From contig NC_083673.1 in assembly GCF_030384665.1 (NCBI RefSeq), forward strand, positions 124,001 through 188,000: DNA of 64,000 bases, read 5' to 3'. Positions 1-10,162 of this stretch are shown here, piece by piece. The notes under the pieces are model-generated. The model was not told the origin of the DNA. It was given only the letters and a program-made list of their open reading frames with translations, and did not search any database. The position numbers and the translations under genes were made by a program. The stretch is from Lodderomyces elongisporus. Its lineage: Eukaryota; Ascomycota; Pichiomycetes; Serinales; Debaryomycetaceae. Every line of letters begins with the position of its first letter. The first letter of the stretch is position 1.

Positions 1-288
1 TGGGTCTAAACCAGGCCAGTCACGTAGCCCAGTGAAATCCGTAAGCCATTGCGGGAAGGCAAGCTTGGCTGGGAACAGCATTGGCGAAGCAGGCACTTGT
101 GCTTTGTCTGGTAAATCAGTTGATAAAACCAGTCTAAACAATAATTGTTCATTTGCATTGGTGTGGACTTGTGGAATAGGTTGTTTGACAATTTGGTGTT
201 TAGTACCAAATTGCAGTTTCAATACTGTGCTACTTGCGACAACTTTAATGCTGATTAGTAACCAATGTAGAAGCAATGATATCGTCAT
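1..288 (-). CDS. CDA2: Chitin deacetylase, N-terminal part (cut by left window edge)
   Basis: An open frame of 96 codons runs from an ATG at 286-288 off the left edge, with an in-frame TAG five codons upstream that fixes the start. Residues 1-18 are a hydrophobic signal peptide (MTISLLLHWLLIS...). Residues near 78-96 read FPQWLTDFTGLRDWPGLDP, which matches the block just before the NodB polysaccharide-deacetylase domain of yeast Cda1/Cda2. The family removes acetyl groups from chitin to give chitosan, in S. cerevisiae in the ascospore wall. The catalytic domain lies outside the window, so activity cannot be judged. CDA1 versus CDA2 is not separable here; the symbol is a best guess. Confidence 0.75.
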   Translation of the reverse strand, partial: MTISLLLHWLLISIKVVASSTVLKLQFGTKHQIVKQPIPQVHTNANEQLLFRLVLSTDLPDKAQVPASPMLFPAKLAFPQWLTDFTGLRDWPGLDP

Positions 289-638
289 TATGATAACCTG
301 GAGCTAAATGTAGTAGTACTGATAAATGACTATCTTGTTGTTTCGTTTCACTTCTTTTTCACTTTTTTTTTTGGGGGGAAGAGAGGGAGGCAGGCAAGAG
401 CAAGCATTCTAGAAAAATTTGTTACACAATTTTTCGTTGCCATAATCATACTAAACTTTTTTTTTGAGTAATTCCCTATTGTTGTTATTGTTGTTGTTGT
501 TCTCTTTTTATTTTCGTCGTTGGTTTCCTCATGACAATTTTAATTTTTTGGTATGAGCATAGATGATTATTTGGTTGCAAAAAATAGAAAAAAAAAAAAA
601 AAAGAATGGTAAAAAGATCAATAAAATTAAGATTTCTA
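289..638. other. Intergenic: CDA2-like promoter and RTT109 3' flank
   Basis: 350 bp of AT-rich sequence with a T run and G run near 362-378 and an A17 run near 587-603 just beyond the RTT109 stop. No RNA gene or further ORF is seen. Confidence 0.7.
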
Positions 639-2189
639 CTACTTCTTTCGTCTCTTGATTAAACCTGTAAGATCATTTGCAATAGGTTGGGAAACAACAC
701 CATCGATGTTTTTCCTCTTTTTTTCCTCACTATCAACTGTACTTTTCGTCTCCACTTTCCTTAAACCTATAATTGAATCGTATTGGAAATGTTTTAACCC
801 ACAGGACAAAAAGTATTCAGGTATGTAATTTTGAACAAGATGCTGTACACTCTCGATGGAATCGTAACTTACCAGTTTCATCAAGTCAATAAATGATTTA
901 TACTGCTTGACACTAACAACTAGTGGTTTCAAAATTTCCAAGTCTGTTTTTCTTGTATTATCGTTTCCAACATCTGGCCTAGTTTCATTCGACACGTATT
1001 TGTAATCATCAACAGAACACCCAATTAGTCCTACACAATCACCCAACCGAAATTCTTGTCTGTACCCTAGTTCCTTATAGAATCTGGCAGTGGTCATTTT
1101 TTGAAGACGATTTTCCACAATAAGATGTTCCAAGAACCGTCCCTTTGGATCATCGGGGAATAAGGGAATGTTGTATACGGCAAGCGGTTCACAAGCCATG
1201 CCCTTATCTTGTTTGCCAATTTTATCTTTATTTTGATTACTATTGTTAATTACAATTTCATTTCCATTGTCATTGTCATCTTCACTAGCTTCCATGTCTC
1301 TATCACTTCTTTCCGTTTCTTTTCTATCGCTTGTTTCGCCAAATATGTGGCCCTGTCTCCAGTTTGGATAATTTTCAATAAACTTTGCCGTTGCAATGGT
1401 ATCAGATCCTGGTATAAGGAGTTTATGTTGCAGCCAGCTTAGAGTGGCTCTGTTGATAATTGGGATCCACCACTTTAGGAGAGTTTGCCCAGTGATATTG
1501 TGTTTCGAAGGGTTTTTCGATGAGTTTGGAAATAAATATTGTGGTGCAGTCTTTGTGAATAGACATAGCCGAAGGTTATGACGCAGTGGCAATGCAAAGA
1601 GATTGGATGCCTTTACAGTTGATTTTCCCAACGATATCAACGCATCATCAGCATCAGCATCGGCTTCTTCTTCTTTTTCTTCTTCATGGTGGTGGTAGGG
1701 TATTTTTGTTCTGCCCACAGCAATTCTTTTCTGTAGCTTTTTGATTAGCGCAAGTGTTCCATTTACCTCTTTACTTTCTTTGATGGTTGACTTTGTCTTC
1801 TTTTTATGCTTCAATTTGATCTTGTACAGCAGTATATTGTAATTAATTATATATTTTATAACCACTTCAACAACGTCTGCTACTTTAAAAGAGTTTAGCT
1901 TCTGCAATCCGGTGGTGTCACACTTGGAGACAAAGATATATTGGTCGATATGATCATCAAATACTTGAATATATGTATATATCTCTACACCCAAGATTAT
2001 CAAATCATTTTGAACCAAGATGAAGAAATGTCGAATCTTTAATGTATCCTGAGGTTTCAGGAGCAAAGGTTGAGCATTCTTTTTGAAAAGAATTGGTGAT
2101 TTGACTGATACTGGTTTTGATTGAACATATATCAGTTTGAATGATTCATTATGAGGGAGAACAAATGATAGTTGTTGTGTGAGATTCAT
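639..2189 (-). CDS. RTT109: Histone H3-K56 acetyltransferase Rtt109
   Basis: The 516-residue product matches fungal Rtt109, the p300-like enzyme that acetylates H3 Lys56 (and Lys9/27 with Vps75) on new histones during S phase. Diagnostic blocks are LCLFTKTAPQYLFP (about residue 210), LLKWWIPI, and AVYNIPLFPDDPKGRF, which holds the catalytic Asp pair (D346-D347) and the autoacetylated Lys (K349). It is longer than S. cerevisiae Rtt109 (about 436) because of two low-complexity insertions: an acidic Glu/Ala/Asp stretch near residues 165-190 and an Asp/Asn/Lys-rich stretch near 285-330. The C-terminus is basic (LIKRRKK), like a nuclear signal. The start is the first ATG in the frame. An MCB element lies 226 bp upstream. 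Confidence 0.95.
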   Translation of the reverse strand: MNLTQQLSFVLPHNESFKLIYVQSKPVSVKSPILFKKNAQPLLLKPQDTLKIRHFFILVQNDLIILGVEIYTYIQVFDDHIDQYIFVSKCDTTGLQKLNSFKVADVVEVVIKYIINYNILLYKIKLKHKKKTKSTIKESKEVNGTLALIKKLQKRIAVGRTKIPYHHHEEEKEEEADADADDALISLGKSTVKASNLFALPLRHNLRLCLFTKTAPQYLFPNSSKNPSKHNITGQTLLKWWIPIINRATLSWLQHKLLIPGSDTIATAKFIENYPNWRQGHIFGETSDRKETERSDRDMEASEDDNDNGNEIVINNSNQNKDKIGKQDKGMACEPLAVYNIPLFPDDPKGRFLEHLIVENRLQKMTTARFYKELGYRQEFRLGDCVGLIGCSVDDYKYVSNETRPDVGNDNTRKTDLEILKPLVVSVKQYKSFIDLMKLVSYDSIESVQHLVQNYIPEYFLSCGLKHFQYDSIIGLRKVETKSTVDSEEKKRKNIDGVVSQPIANDLTGLIKRRKK

Positions 2190-2414
2190 TCGACTAGTGC
2201 AATACTAATGGTGTTGACAATTATAGGTATCTGTGGAAAAGACAAATTCTTGGAGTGTAATAAATAAATAACGCGACTAGTTCTTCGAAATTGAAAAAAA
2301 AAAAAAACAATTGTTCCATATACAAACAATAGAGAAGATTTAATAAAAAAAATGTATGGAGAGAGCGAGAGAGAGAGAGAACGAGAAACAATGAGAAACA
2401 ACGAGAAAAAGGTT

Positions 2415-2420
2415 ACGCGT
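2415..2420. promoter_or_regulatory. MCB element (ACGCGT) upstream of RTT109
   Basis: A perfect palindromic ACGCGT sits 226 bp before the RTT109 ATG. In yeasts this is the MBF (Mbp1/Swi6-type) site for G1/S transcription, which suits an S-phase histone acetyltransferase. Binding is inferred. Confidence 0.45.
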
Positions 2421-3898
2421 CATTCCGTGCGAGCTCTCCTCCTCCTCTTCCTCCTATCCTCTAATTAGTTGGGTAACAATAGTGGGAGCTCTATAAAAGT
2501 ATATATGTGCATATATTGATAAAATAGATTAGATTTCTTTTTCTTTAAACAATTTGGTAACTACATCTCTTATGTACTTACACTCAATATACAAGTGGAT
2601 ACAGAGAAATAAAGAAAAAAAGATTAGAGCATAGATATATTTCACGCTTTTTGAGGCGAAAATAATTTGACAAATCATCAATTATATTCCAAGCATGAAA
2701 TGAGCCCTGATGATGTACTATACCAAAAACATCTTGTTTGGTGTTAACATAACTAAAAAAAAGAAAAACAAAAATAAAGATACACGGAGTTGATGGAGTA
2801 TCAACACCGATACATGATGTTTTAACCATCTCTATTGAACTAGATAGATAAATAGATAGGTGTTTTTCTATTGTAGTGGTTATTCGACTCGTGACTCCAT
2901 CCAGGGTTTTTTTTTAGCAAACGATGCATATAATCTCCGAATACCACATAGGAAATAGATTGATTGATCAACAATTGAACGTAAATCCTGTAAAAGCGCA
3001 AAAAGACTGACAAAAGATTCAAAGAGAAGGAGAAAGAGAATTCTCTTCACTAATTTTGTTTCCTTTCCAATCTTTCACGAATTATCTAGTATGGTAAAGA
3101 AAATTATGCAAAAGCACAGAGTTGCAATGTAGACATTACTGAACTTGTCCTTCATTCACCACTCTCCACTCCCATGCACATACACATATACTTCAGTACA
3201 TACCTCGGCACACCGTTGACTTTACTAGCTTTTGTACCTTACCTTTGATTTTTTTTTTTTTCTTTGCTGCAAAGTTATTTAAACCTGTAGTCCAACCCTG
3301 GTCTGCGTTTTTTCGTCAACAGTAATGAAGAAAAAGGGAAAAACAACAAATAAAAACAATAAACAAAAAAAAAAAATAAACAATTATCCATCAAGTCCTT
3401 ATTTTTTCTTTCTGTTTTCTTTCTTTCTTGTGGTCAATAAATAGAGGTCCATGTTTTGTGTATACAACGGTTGAATGAGACGGTATTATACTTTGACCAA
3501 CCGTTACCATTTCTTGGAACAAACGTTTTTGTATCTTGACTCGTGCCCCACTCTCCCCCCCCTCCATAATATATATATATATATATATATTTACATATAT
3601 GCGCAGAACAATTTAGTTCATTTACCCCTAACTCCTTCCACCGCGTAAAAGAAAAAACAAACAGAAACAATAGTGAAAGCCAAAAGTGAATGCCAAAAGC
3701 CGAAATTCAAAATTTATAAAAAAGATTAGTCCCAAGTTGAGTGACTACAAGAATAAAAGCCAAGAAGCAAGTTTTAATGTAACAAATGGGAAGAACAAAT
3801 TGCGGTTGAAAGGATGTCATTTTGTTGAAGTTACAATTGACTGAAATAGGAACATCTCTAATTCAATTGAAGAAAAAAAGAAACAAGAAGTAAAAAGT

Positions 3899-3922
3899 GG
3901 GGGCGGGGGTGGGGGGGGGGGG
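3899..3922 (+). repeat. Guanine-rich run G5-C-G5-T-G12
   Basis: 24 bases with only one C and one T among guanines, in an otherwise AT-rich spacer. The plus strand could fold as a G-quadruplex. It is 1.2 kb upstream of INO2. Confidence 0.9.
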
Positions 3923-4555
3923 TAAAAACCTGAAAGAGAAATACTTAATATAAATTTGATGTATTAAATAATAAAAAGGAACAAAAAAAAAAGAGAAAGA
4001 AAAAACACACATATCCATAGTATTTTATGAGAGTGTAATAGCAAGGTCTTTTGGAAAGTAAAGCAAGAAATGGAATAGAATGTCTTACCTTTGAAACAGC
4101 AAGTCTACTTTGTACTTAAGCACTAAATGAAAGACAGTGGTGAAATTAATGGTGAAATTAGAAGTTATAGTAGTAGTAGCAATAGTGGTAATAGTAGTAG
4201 TAATAGTAGTAGTAGTAGTGATAGTAGTAATAGTAAAAGTCCAAGGATAATAGAATTGACTTCCCTTTTGGGTAATAAACGGATATAGACTTTGTGCACA
4301 CTACTTGTTCTGCAAAAAAGTGAAGGGTTCGTTGTCTGGGGTAAATAGGGCAAGGAGTTAGACTGTATATAACCCATGATTTATTTTTCTTCTCTCTCTC
4401 TCTCTCTCTCTCTTTTGCTTCAATAAGACACTACCCCTCAGAAATTAAATTGAAATTGAAATTAAAATTAAAATTAAAATTAAAATTAAAATAAAAAAAT
4501 ATAAATTTAATAAACGGAAGAGAATATTGAGGAGAAGAAAAGAAGGAGAGGAGAC

Positions 4556-4578
4556 GGGGGGGGGGGGGGGGGGGGGGG
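4556..4578 (+). repeat. Poly-G run of 23
   Basis: 23 consecutive G about 570 bp upstream of the INO2 ATG. Exact length in the genome is uncertain because such runs slip in sequencing. Confidence 0.9.
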
Positions 4579-5146
4579 ACGCTAACTGTAATATTAAATT
4601 GATTGGCAAACGCTACCATATTGAAAACTTTTATAATTAAAATATTAAATTTTTTGTTTAAACTACTAATTTGTGATACACATAACATTACACATATTTG
4701 TATGTAAGTATATATATATATATGTATATATGTATCCACTATATATTTATATAAAGTCAGTTGGTAGTCACACACACACACACATAAAGAAAAAGAGAGT
4801 AGGAACAGCTAGGCTACATAATACCTGGAGTATCAGGATTATACAAAAATTCCATTCTATATTTACAACCACTTTTTAATCCAAAATTACATCCAAATCT
4901 TGAAGTTTCATATATATAACATACTCACACCTTCAGGATCCTTGTTGTACACATTGATCCTCAAATAAGTACTTTAGATTACGCCAAATCTACAATTACT
5001 CTTTTGGTACCAATTTTCAAAAATTAAAATAAAAACAACGATTTAATTGATCAGAATCACCTATAAAAAAATAGGAAAAAAGGGAGATTTTAAAAACACA
5101 TTTCTTGAGATCACTGATTAAGCAAATTGAGTTGATTTACAACAAA

Positions 5147-5208
5147 ATGACATCCTTACTGAATAGCACAACAATAGCATCATCTACGACACCATTACCA
5201 CAACCTCC

Positions 5209-5277
<69 letters not shown>

Positions 5278-5732
5278 TCATCATCATCAGCAGCAGCAGC
5301 AGAGTAAAGATAACAGCAATGAAAATGACAACAATGAGTTTGACAATTTGTTGGACATTTTTTCAGCAGACATGGATTTTGAACAAGCTTTCTCAATGTA
5401 TAATGACTTGCAACAAAAGAATGCAATCGGATCATTTGAAGAATTATCAAAAGTTCAAATGCTAAATTCACAATATACAAGCAATTTATCAACAAATTCA
5501 AATCAGCCACAATACCAGCCTCACCACAACCAAGTCTATCATCACCATACACAGCAACCATTGCACCAACAGCAGCATCCACTTTCTCAACATTTAAGTG
5601 ATGACGAGTTTGCTCGTTCTCGACAACAGATTTTGAATGGAGGAATTCCTCCTGCTTCTGACTTGCCTTCACCACCACTTCCCAACTCTTCTTCATCGAT
5701 CCATGCACATAACCAATACCATTCACAGCAGC

Positions 5733-5770
<38 letters not shown>

Positions 5771-7150
5771 GAACAACAACAGTTACACCAATCGCATTTG
5801 CTGCGGTCGCTGCATGTTCAAACAGCTCTTGGCACCAGTGATTATATACATAGTGGGCAAGATGCGATGCAGGAAGATGCCATTGAAGAAGAGGATGACT
5901 TTGACCAATTTTTTACAACAACAGAGTCAAATGCTTTAGAAAAGTTTTTAGACAACTTGGCTAATCCAAATTCATCAGGCGATCCTTTACAATTTTACAA
6001 TAGCACCAACAATCCATTGAACGGAAACAGCAGTGGTCATTTGCATCACAGAAAGCCACTAGATCTTGAATTCAACTTTGAAATGCACACAATGAAAGTA
6101 CCGTCACATTTGAGGAGTCAAAATAGTCCAAATAACAACAACAACAACAACAACATTAATGCTAATAGTAATAATAATATTGCAACGTCTCCGAAATATA
6201 TGTTGTTGCAACAACAGCAGATACATCCACAATTTATGGAAAACAATAGCAATAACCATATCCATCTCCAACAGTTCCAACAACAGCAGCAGCAACAGCA
6301 ACAACAACAACAACAACAACAACATTATGTACCTCCACTTATGAGTCAGCAGTTTGACCAACCATTACAACAACAAAACAATGATATTCACTTTCACTCA
6401 ACCATTCAACCGCAATCACTTCCCTCGCCACCTTCAAGCGACTACAAGCATAATCCAGTCAATCTCAAAAGAGAGCTTACTGAGGCATTTGCTCCCTCAG
6501 TAGGAGAAAGTAATCTTCCAAACTCAATCAACACAACAACATTGTCAAAAACTTCATTAAAGCAACTCATAACTCCTCCAACCTCAGGCGACGAAGGAAA
6601 GAAGCAGGGAAACGAAAATGAAAATGAAAACAAAAATAAAAATGGAGAAAAGGAAAACCTGCTAAGGAAAGAGGCAGATGCAGCAGATAATGCAGAAGAA
6701 GAGGACGAGGATGCGGTTGATGGAAGTAGTGAAGAAAGCAGTAGATACTCAACGTCATTAGACAAATCTGAGTCGGTAAATTCCCGATCATCTTCTAAAT
6801 CCAGTTCACCAAATCAGAATGGGGAGGAACCACAGAAGAAGAGACGAAGATCATCAAATAAGCCTTTGTTATCATTAGAACAGAAAAGACAAAACCACTC
6901 TTACTCAGAACAGAAGAGACGCCAGTTGTGTAAAATTGCGTACCAACGTTGTCTTGAGAGGATTATTGATCTCGAAGCGTTTAGCAAATTACCCGAAATG
7001 GACGAGGCAGAAAGGAAATCCAAAAGAGCAAGAGTCAATAAAGAAGGTTTGCCTAATTTATCGAAACATAGTGCCTTGGTGAGAATAAGTAATGAAATGG
7101 AAACAATCATAGGCTTGAACAACCAATTAAAGAAGTTGCTCAACATGTGA
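5147..7150 (+). CDS. INO2: Ino2-type bHLH transcription activator of phospholipid genes
   Basis: 667 residues from ATG 5147; the frame opens slightly upstream but only at a TTG. The C-terminal helix-loop-helix (about 580-665) contains HSYSEQKRRQLCKIAYQRCL and ends at LKKLLNM. Two short N-terminal blocks identify Ino2 rather than another bHLH: DIFSADMDFEQAFSMYNDL (about 70-88) and TTTESNALEKFLDNLANP (about 258-275), matching the two activation-domain blocks of S. cerevisiae Ino2 (DIDFETAYQML and ESNAIEQFLDNL). In S. cerevisiae Ino2 pairs with Ino4 and binds E-box-like promoter elements of inositol/choline genes. It is about twice the S. cerevisiae length, largely because of four Gln tracts (CAA/CAG), Asn tracts and a KEN-repeat region. 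A PQKKRRRSSNK segment before the bHLH is a likely nuclear signal. Confidence 0.9.
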
Positions 7151-7504
7151 TGAAAAAGTCATATTGACTGAGAAAAAAAAAACGAAAACAAACAAAAAAA
7201 AAACTTAGACAGTGTTGTCTATGTCGCCAATTTTTACGCAATTTTATGTTCTAATAGTTAAAACAATATTCAATTCTTCATTTTTATTTTTGTATAGATG
7301 AGTTTAATATCATAGTTTATTTATTTATTTCTTTTCGAATTCCTTCAATCTTGATGTCTAGCGCATAATGTCTATGTTTGATTCCCTGGAAATTAGGGAA
7401 TTTTATTTTTTCTTTTGAAATGAAAAAATAAAAACAAAGTCACACAAATTGGGGGTTGTAATGCTAATCGAAAAATTCAATTGAAAATGCTGAAAGAAAA
7501 AATT

Positions 7505-7510
7505 ACGCGT
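7505..7510. promoter_or_regulatory. MCB element (ACGCGT) upstream of the DDT/WHIM gene
   Basis: A perfect ACGCGT 224 bp before the ATG at 7734, in the right place for MBF-type G1/S control. Inferred from the motif only. Confidence 0.4.
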
Positions 7511-7580
7511 TGAAATGATATTGTAGATAGTTGATTTCTGTTCTATTTTTTTTTTTTTCAAAACATACATTCTGTATTTG

Positions 7581-7646
7581 CAGCAACAACAACAGCAACA
7601 ACAACAGCAACAACAACAGCAACAACAACAACAGCAACAGCAGCAG
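7581..7646 (+). repeat. Non-coding CAG/CAA triplet repeat, 22 units
   Basis: 22 CAR triplets end with AAG TAG about 85 bp before the ATG at 7734. The in-frame stop and lack of an upstream ATG place it in promoter or 5' leader, although it is the same repeat that encodes Gln tracts in neighbouring genes. Confidence 0.85.
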
Positions 7647-7733
7647 AAGTAGGAAAATTAAAAATTGTATCAACACACTGTAACACATACAACACATTTT
7701 CAATAAATCATTTACTTCTCTTGTATCTCAAAA

Positions 7734-9683
7734 ATGGCTGGTAAAAGATCGGCAAGGCCGCCACAACACCAAGCAGCTGAATCCAAGGCTCAAGCTAAAA
7801 ACACCAATGCTACGCTGTCTTCTGGTACTCCAGTTTCAGCCCAAATTGACTCGCTCACGATTGGTTCCAAAGAACAAAAAGCACAATTTGCAAAGTTTTC
7901 ATCCACAATCTTACCAAATCATAATCCCGAGCAACCTTATTATGCTGACTTGGTTAAACTTCGGAACACAGTCGAATACATCTTTGTCATAGACTGGTTG
8001 TACAATTATCGCGGGTTTCTCAAGTTACAAAGCGAGCAATTTGATGTTGATGTATTTGAAATGGAGTTGTTAAACTACTTTCCCAAGGTCAACTATTTTG
8101 ATGATTATGAAAACAATGGAGGCAATAACAAGAGTAGTAACTTTGTGGATAAATTGAAAGTTGCAACAATGAGCGTTGTGCTGAACTCTAAAATCTCATT
8201 AGCCAATTTTGAAGCAATTTACAGAATGTGGTTTGGGTCAGAAACATGTTTGGGTGGAGTTCCTGAAAAAGATGAAGAAAATGAGGCAGAAGCTGAAATA
8301 GAGAAAGAAAACACTATGGACATTGAAGTCAATCCCGCTGATTTACCCAAGTTTGATTATTTGCTTATCAAGGACAAGTTTCAGATCCTTTATAGCATTA
8401 TTTCATACATTGCTCAAACGAGACGTTTTAGAGAATGGCTCACTAGACAATCCTCGGGTCCCGATATGTCACGGACTGACCCATTGCTTGTTCTTGATAC
8501 GTCAAATACTATGGCAAAGTCTCCAACAATGACGGAATACTATCTACTTTTCGATGAGACTAGATTGTATTCCCGCACAGTAACATTCACTGAACCATTG
8601 GTGATACCCAAAAAGCGTAAACTTGCTCCTGTAGATCCAGAGGCACATTACGCAGCAAGCTCATTTGACGTTGCACAAGCCAATATTACATGGACGCAAC
8701 ATTATTCCACGATTTTTGAACTCGATGCTTATCTACGTTCACTTCGCTCCCTGGGACTGGCTCAATTGAAACCACTTGTTACCAAAATCAATAACCCTTC
8801 ACTCATCTCGCACGTATTTGAAACGGAAATAAAGAAGCGCAAATACATGGCTGCAAAACAGAAGGAATCGCAACTTGCTGGCCTCTTGGCAGTGCGTAAA
8901 CGTTCATCGAGAATAGAAGCTCGTGATAGACAACGTGCTGAACGAGAAGCGGAACAAAGAAGACGCGAAGAGGAGGAGTTGAAAGCTGCTGCGCAAATAC
9001 GTTTTGAAAGACGTCAGAAATTGAAGCAACGTGACATAGACTCAATGGCTGGAAACTCTAGTGAAATGAGTAGAGATGAAAGGTTGAAAAGAAGAAATGA
9101 ATTACTTTATCAAAGATCAGAATCGCAGGGCTTAAGTGGAACAAGTACGCCGAGACTGGTTGAGTCACCATATCCTGAGAGTAGGGACAATGAAATCGAG
9201 GACAACAAGGACGACGCAAACACCTTTCAACACGAGGATAATGTAGGAGGTGTAAAACAAAACAATGTGCTGCAGGATGTTTCTCAAGATGCCGAACAGG
9301 TGAATGGGCTGGAGAATGTTCAAGAAGATGTGCAAGTAAATGCACAGGATAGCACTAGCGCAGATGTTAAACTAGAGGAGAATGATGCAACCATTATTGT
9401 TGACAATGTGGCATCTAATGGTGTTGCTGATGGTGCTAATGTAATTAACAATAGCAACATTAACAACGAGGTCATTCTTCCGGTAGACAAAGAACAAACT
9501 CAATCGAATGAACAGACTGAAGATACAAATGAATCACCTCGAGTGGTTGAAATGACTGAGGATTCTGCAGCACCATTATCATCATCGTCTACAACATTAT
9601 CAGCAACATCAACAGCAGCAGCAGAAGCAGCAGACAAAGTGAAAGAAACTCTTCAGCATCCTTCTGACCCAACGCAAAATTGA
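7734..9683 (+). CDS. DDT/WHIM-type chromatin-remodelling accessory protein (putative)
   Basis: 649 residues. I do not recognise a single orthologue with certainty. Residues about 80-150 resemble a DDT fold (EYIFVIDWLYNYRGFLKL, then a helix-rich VFEMELLNYF and VVLNSKISLANFEAIY). Residues about 205-330 resemble WHIM motifs (LLIKDKFQILYSIISYIAQTRR; YYLLFDETRLYSR). These modules occur together in accessory subunits of ISWI remodellers such as Itc1, Ioc3 and Esc8. A PKKRKL nuclear signal lies near residue 292. Residues 370-430 are a highly charged coiled coil with RKRSSRIEARDRQRAEREAEQ, and the tail is acidic, Asn- and Ser-rich. A nuclear chromatin role is inferred. Other DDT-family proteins are the main alternative. 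Confidence 0.6.
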   Translation: MAGKRSARPPQHQAAESKAQAKNTNATLSSGTPVSAQIDSLTIGSKEQKAQFAKFSSTILPNHNPEQPYYADLVKLRNTVEYIFVIDWLYNYRGFLKLQSEQFDVDVFEMELLNYFPKVNYFDDYENNGGNNKSSNFVDKLKVATMSVVLNSKISLANFEAIYRMWFGSETCLGGVPEKDEENEAEAEIEKENTMDIEVNPADLPKFDYLLIKDKFQILYSIISYIAQTRRFREWLTRQSSGPDMSRTDPLLVLDTSNTMAKSPTMTEYYLLFDETRLYSRTVTFTEPLVIPKKRKLAPVDPEAHYAASSFDVAQANITWTQHYSTIFELDAYLRSLRSLGLAQLKPLVTKINNPSLISHVFETEIKKRKYMAAKQKESQLAGLLAVRKRSSRIEARDRQRAEREAEQRRREEEELKAAAQIRFERRQKLKQRDIDSMAGNSSEMSRDERLKRRNELLYQRSESQGLSGTSTPRLVESPYPESRDNEIEDNKDDANTFQHEDNVGGVKQNNVLQDVSQDAEQVNGLENVQEDVQVNAQDSTSADVKLEENDATIIVDNVASNGVADGANVINNSNINNEVILPVDKEQTQSNEQTEDTNESPRVVEMTEDSAAPLSSSSTTLSATSTAAAEAADKVKETLQHPSDPTQN

Positions 9684-10162
9684 AACCATTTTATTGATTA
9701 TTTTTTTGGACAAGGACGGAATAAACAAAAAAAAAGTGGCCATTTGATTTAAACAAAGCTCTACATTATTTGTCTAAATCTTGATTATACTAATCGTTAT
9801 AGAGATTCAAATTCAATCATTTTATAATGTAAAAATTATCTTTATTTTTCAATCTAGCATCGTATATAAATACATCTATGTTGACCTCTTACAAAATTTT
9901 AATAATTAGATTTCTACTGCGCTTTCTTTTTAGTAAAAAAGTAAGTGTTGAAAAATTAAACAAAAATAAGATAGTATAAAATAAGATAAAATAAAGTAAA
10001 AAAAAATGCTATAAATCGATTCCAAAGTACAACCATAACTGCTACGATACAGTGAAACATAAAAAAAATATAAACTAAGCTATGAGGCAAACAGGCAAAC
10101 ACGCAAACACGCAAACAAACATATGATATAGACTTTGCTAGTAGCTTTTCTCTTTTTCCTGC
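9684..10162. other. Convergent intergenic between DDT/WHIM gene and KIN kinase
   Basis: 479 bp of shared 3' flank, AT-rich, with AT-rich efficiency-like elements, a GATAAAATAA-type repeat near 9970-10000 and short CAAACACG repeats near 10090-10115. No gene is seen. Confidence 0.65.

Larger units (their letters stand above)
2190..5146. other. Long divergent intergenic region between RTT109 and INO2
   Basis: 2.96 kb without a convincing gene. It holds an MCB at 2415-2420, a plus-strand TATA box (TATAAAAG) near 2492, a 6-bp hairpin GTTGAT...ATCAAC near 2790, a TA repeat near 3568-3590, two guanine runs, a TAG/TAA triplet tract near 4170-4235, a CT repeat near 4393-4412 and an AAATTA repeat near 4447-4491. 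Open frames here are short, low complexity and without recognisable domains. Much of it is probably INO2 promoter and long 5' leader; a non-coding transcript starting after the TATA box near 2492 is possible. Confidence 0.6.
7151..7733. other. Intergenic: INO2 terminator side and DDT/WHIM gene promoter
   Basis: 583 bp with AT-rich INO2 3' flank, an MCB at 7505-7510 and a CAA/CAG triplet repeat close to the next ATG. No separate gene is visible. Confidence 0.65.
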
